Assembly (NCBI GenBank): GCA_045576335.1
Contig: JAZNGH010000021.1
Location: 1-15,627 of the forward strand
Source: Scatosoma sp045576335
GTDB lineage: Bacteria; Bacillota; Clostridia; Christensenellales; Borkfalkiaceae
Direction: 5' to 3'
DNA: 15,627 nucleotides
The notes under the pieces are model-generated. The model was not told the origin of the DNA and searched no databases. It worked only from the letters and a program-made list of their open reading frames with translations. Of this stretch, positions 13,871 through 15,627 are shown in pieces. The stretch's first letter is position 1, and each line of letters opens with the position of its first letter. A program made the position numbers and the translations under genes.

Positions 13871-15202
13871 ATGCAAGAAAAATATCATATCGTCACCTAC
13901 GGGTGTCAAATGAACGTGCACGAATCGGAAAAAATAGCGGGGATTTTGCGCGAGATAGGCTACGAAGAAGCCACGGGAACGGAGGATGCGGATATTATCG
14001 TTTTTAATACCTGCTGTATCCGTGAAAATGCGGAAAATCACGCTTTTGGCAACATAGGCGCGTTAAAAAAACTTAAAAAACAAAACCCTAACTTAATTAT
14101 TGCCGTGGGCGGGTGTATGACGCAAGAAAAGGGAAAAACGGACGTTCTTAAAAAGAAATTTCCCTTTATCGATATCATGTTCGGCGCGCTGAATTTTGAG
14201 GAATTATCTACGCTTATTAAGCAAAAGAAAGTGCAAAAAAAGAAGGTCGTAAAAATTCGTGAGGAAGCGGGGGAAATCGTTGAAAGCGTACAGCCCTATC
14301 GGACGAGCTATCCAAACGCTTGGGTGAATATCACGTACGGCTGTAATAATTTTTGCTCGTATTGTATCGTTCCATACGTCCGCGGCCGTGAGCGTTCGCG
14401 AAAACCCGAGCATATCCTTGAAGAGGTAAAACGGCTCGTTGCGGAGGGTTATAAAGAAATCACGCTTCTTGGTCAAAACGTCAATTCATACGGCGCGGAC
14501 GGCAGTACGGGAATGACGTTTGCACAGTTATTAGACGCGGTTGCTTCCATAGAGGGGAATTTTCGTTTGCGGTTTATGACAAGCCACCCCAAGGATTTTA
14601 ATCAAGACGTCGTGTCCGTAATGCAAAAGCATAGTAAAATATGCAGACTGGTGCATTTGCCCGTGCAATCGGGTTCAAATGCGATATTGCAGGCAATGAA
14701 CCGCCGTTATTCGCGCGAGAAATATTTGGACGAAGTAAAAATGCTCAAAGCCGCCTTACCCGAAGCGGAGCTGACGACGGATATAATCGTCGGTTTCCCT
14801 GGGGAAACAGAGGAGGATTATCTGCAAACGGAAGCGTTGGTGAAAGAAGTGGATTTTGCTTCTGCTTTCACGTTCGTATACTCTCCCCGTCAGGGCACGA
14901 AAGCGGCGACGATGGAAAATCGCGTTGCGGAAGAAACGCAAAAAGACAGGATTATGCGGCTCGTTTCGCTCGTTAATACGCTCACGCGTCAAAAGTCGGA
15001 GAAATACGTCGGCAAAGCGGTGGAAATTCTTTGCGAGGATTACGACGAGAAAAAGGGGTTATATCTCGGTCGCGACGAGTTTGGCAGAATGGGATATTTC
15101 AAAAGCGAAAGCAATCTCGTAGGGGAATTCGTATGGCTGCACATCACGAAAGCTAACGGCATATCGCTGTTTGGCGAAATCGTAAACGGGGAAAAGAAAT
15201 AG
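13871..15202 (+). CDS. miaB: tRNA-2-methylthio-N6-dimethylallyladenosine synthase MiaB
   Basis: MiaB is a radical-SAM methylthiotransferase that converts i6A37 to ms2i6A37 in tRNAs reading UNN codons, improving decoding. The 443-aa protein has an N-terminal UPF0004 domain with cluster ligands C12 (TYGCQMNVHESE), C48 (NTCCIREN) and C82 (GGCMTQ). The radical-SAM motif is C158-x3-C162-x2-C165 (YGCNNFCSYCIVPYVRGRERSR). Further marks are LLGQNVNSYG, TSHPKDF, LPVQSGS and VGFPGETEEDY, and a C-terminal TRAM domain lies at about 375-440. The TYGCQMN and YVRGRERSR signatures separate it from RimO. The in-frame TAA at 13853 leaves ATG 13871 as the only start. It has a consensus promoter and is followed after 15 bp by mutS, the classic Firmicute miaB-mutS pairing. 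Confidence 0.97.
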   Translation: MQEKYHIVTYGCQMNVHESEKIAGILREIGYEEATGTEDADIIVFNTCCIRENAENHAFGNIGALKKLKKQNPNLIIAVGGCMTQEKGKTDVLKKKFPFIDIMFGALNFEELSTLIKQKKVQKKKVVKIREEAGEIVESVQPYRTSYPNAWVNITYGCNNFCSYCIVPYVRGRERSRKPEHILEEVKRLVAEGYKEITLLGQNVNSYGADGSTGMTFAQLLDAVASIEGNFRLRFMTSHPKDFNQDVVSVMQKHSKICRLVHLPVQSGSNAILQAMNRRYSREKYLDEVKMLKAALPEAELTTDIIVGFPGETEEDYLQTEALVKEVDFASAFTFVYSPRQGTKAATMENRVAEETQKDRIMRLVSLVNTLTRQKSEKYVGKAVEILCEDYDEKKGLYLGRDEFGRMGYFKSESNLVGEFVWLHITKANGISLFGEIVNGEKK

Positions 15203-15217
15203 GAAAGGATAATTATT

Positions 15218-15627
15218 ATGGCACTTTCACAAATGATGCAACATTATCTTACAATGAAAGATAAATATAAAGATTGCGTGCTGTTTTATAGGCTCGGCGA
15301 TTTCTACGAGATGTTTTTTGAGGACGCGGTTAAAGTGTCCAAGCTTCTCGATTTGACCTTGACGGGCAAGGATTGCGGGCTTGAAGAACGCGCGCCTATG
15401 TGCGGTGTACCGTATCATAGCTGTGAAGCGTATATTGCCCGCCTTGTTGAAAAGGGGCATAAGGTAGCTATCTGCGAGCAGGTTGAAGACCCCGCTACAG
15501 CTAAGGGTTTAGTAAGGCGCGATATCGTAAGAACTATAACCCCCGGTACTATTATTGAGGATTCAATGCTTGATGAGGGGCGCAATAACTACCTTGCCGC
15601 TGTTGTTGTGGGTGAGGGTTCGGTAGG
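15218..15627 (+). CDS. mutS: DNA mismatch repair protein MutS, N-terminal part (3' cut by window edge)
   Basis: MutS recognises mismatches and small loops and recruits MutL. Only the first 136 codons are in the window, with no stop reached. Domain I is clear. It starts MALSQMMQHYLTMKDKY, followed by LFYRLGDFYEMFFEDA, in which F29-Y30-E31 is the Phe-x-Glu mismatch-wedging motif. Then come APMCGVPYHSCEAYIARLVEKG, KVAICEQVEDP and RDIVRTITPGT. The ribosome binding site AAAGGA (15204-15209), eight bases before the ATG, begins just after the miaB stop, so the two genes are probably co-transcribed. Codon choice in the last ~140 bases differs somewhat from the preceding genes. Confidence 0.96.
   Translation, partial: MALSQMMQHYLTMKDKYKDCVLFYRLGDFYEMFFEDAVKVSKLLDLTLTGKDCGLEERAPMCGVPYHSCEAYIARLVEKGHKVAICEQVEDPATAKGLVRRDIVRTITPGTIIEDSMLDEGRNNYLAAVVVGEGSV

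Noticed and set aside
5915..15202. rimO and miaB as a recent tandem duplication
   Set aside because: Both are 443 aa and share the same domain order, but their signatures are those of the two old paralogous families and their sequences are strongly diverged. The equal length is coincidence.
1..15627. CRISPR array, tRNA or rRNA genes, toxin-antitoxin or phage-defence genes
   Set aside because: I saw no regularly spaced repeats, no tRNA cloverleaf with CCA-type end, and no ORF outside the listed genes with a recognisable accessory function. Intergenic spaces are all under about 220 bp.

Overview
The window reads as ordinary chromosomal housekeeping DNA from a low-to-moderate-GC Firmicute, most likely an uncultured member of the class Clostridia. 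The evidence is the gene order ftsK/spoIIIE, rimO, pgsA, cinA, recA, rny, then miaB and mutS. This is the conserved Bacillus/Clostridium order, combined with strong AGGAGG-type ribosome binding sites and SigA-like promoters. Coding sequence favours codons ending in CG (GCG, ACG). No finer taxonomic placement is safe from sequence alone.

Layout. Positions 1-1131 are the right-hand part of an IS150-type IS3-family insertion sequence: the end of orfA, a probable -1 frameshift site, orfB with a complete DDE triad, and the right terminal inverted repeat. Its composition is visibly more A/T-rich than its neighbours. It ends only 61 bp before the ATG of murC. murC ends in a strong intrinsic terminator (2561-2613). 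A near-consensus extended -10 promoter then drives ftsK. A weaker start signal precedes rimO, which overlaps pgsA by 4 bp. pgsA abuts cinA, which lies 23 bp before recA, and an intrinsic terminator closes this unit. rny has its own consensus promoter and a 5' leader that can fold. A perfect 32-bp palindrome separates rny from a convergently transcribed class A penicillin-binding protein gene on the minus strand. Divergent from that gene, a consensus promoter drives miaB, followed closely by mutS, which runs off the window edge.

Functions. The genes cover cell-wall synthesis (MurC, class A PBP), chromosome translocation at division (FtsK), phosphatidylglycerol synthesis (PgsA), RNA and ribosome modification by two paralogous radical-SAM methylthiotransferases (RimO, MiaB), RNA decay (RNase Y), recombination and repair (RecA, MutS), and a CinA-type nucleotide amidohydrolase.

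I did not find a convincing undescribed system. The points most worth a second look are the IS insertion next to murC, a CinA protein that lacks its usual N-terminal MoCF domain but keeps the linker domain, the palindromic convergent terminator, the foldable rny leader, altered basic residues in the FtsK gamma motif, and a possible composition shift in the last ~140 bases of mutS.
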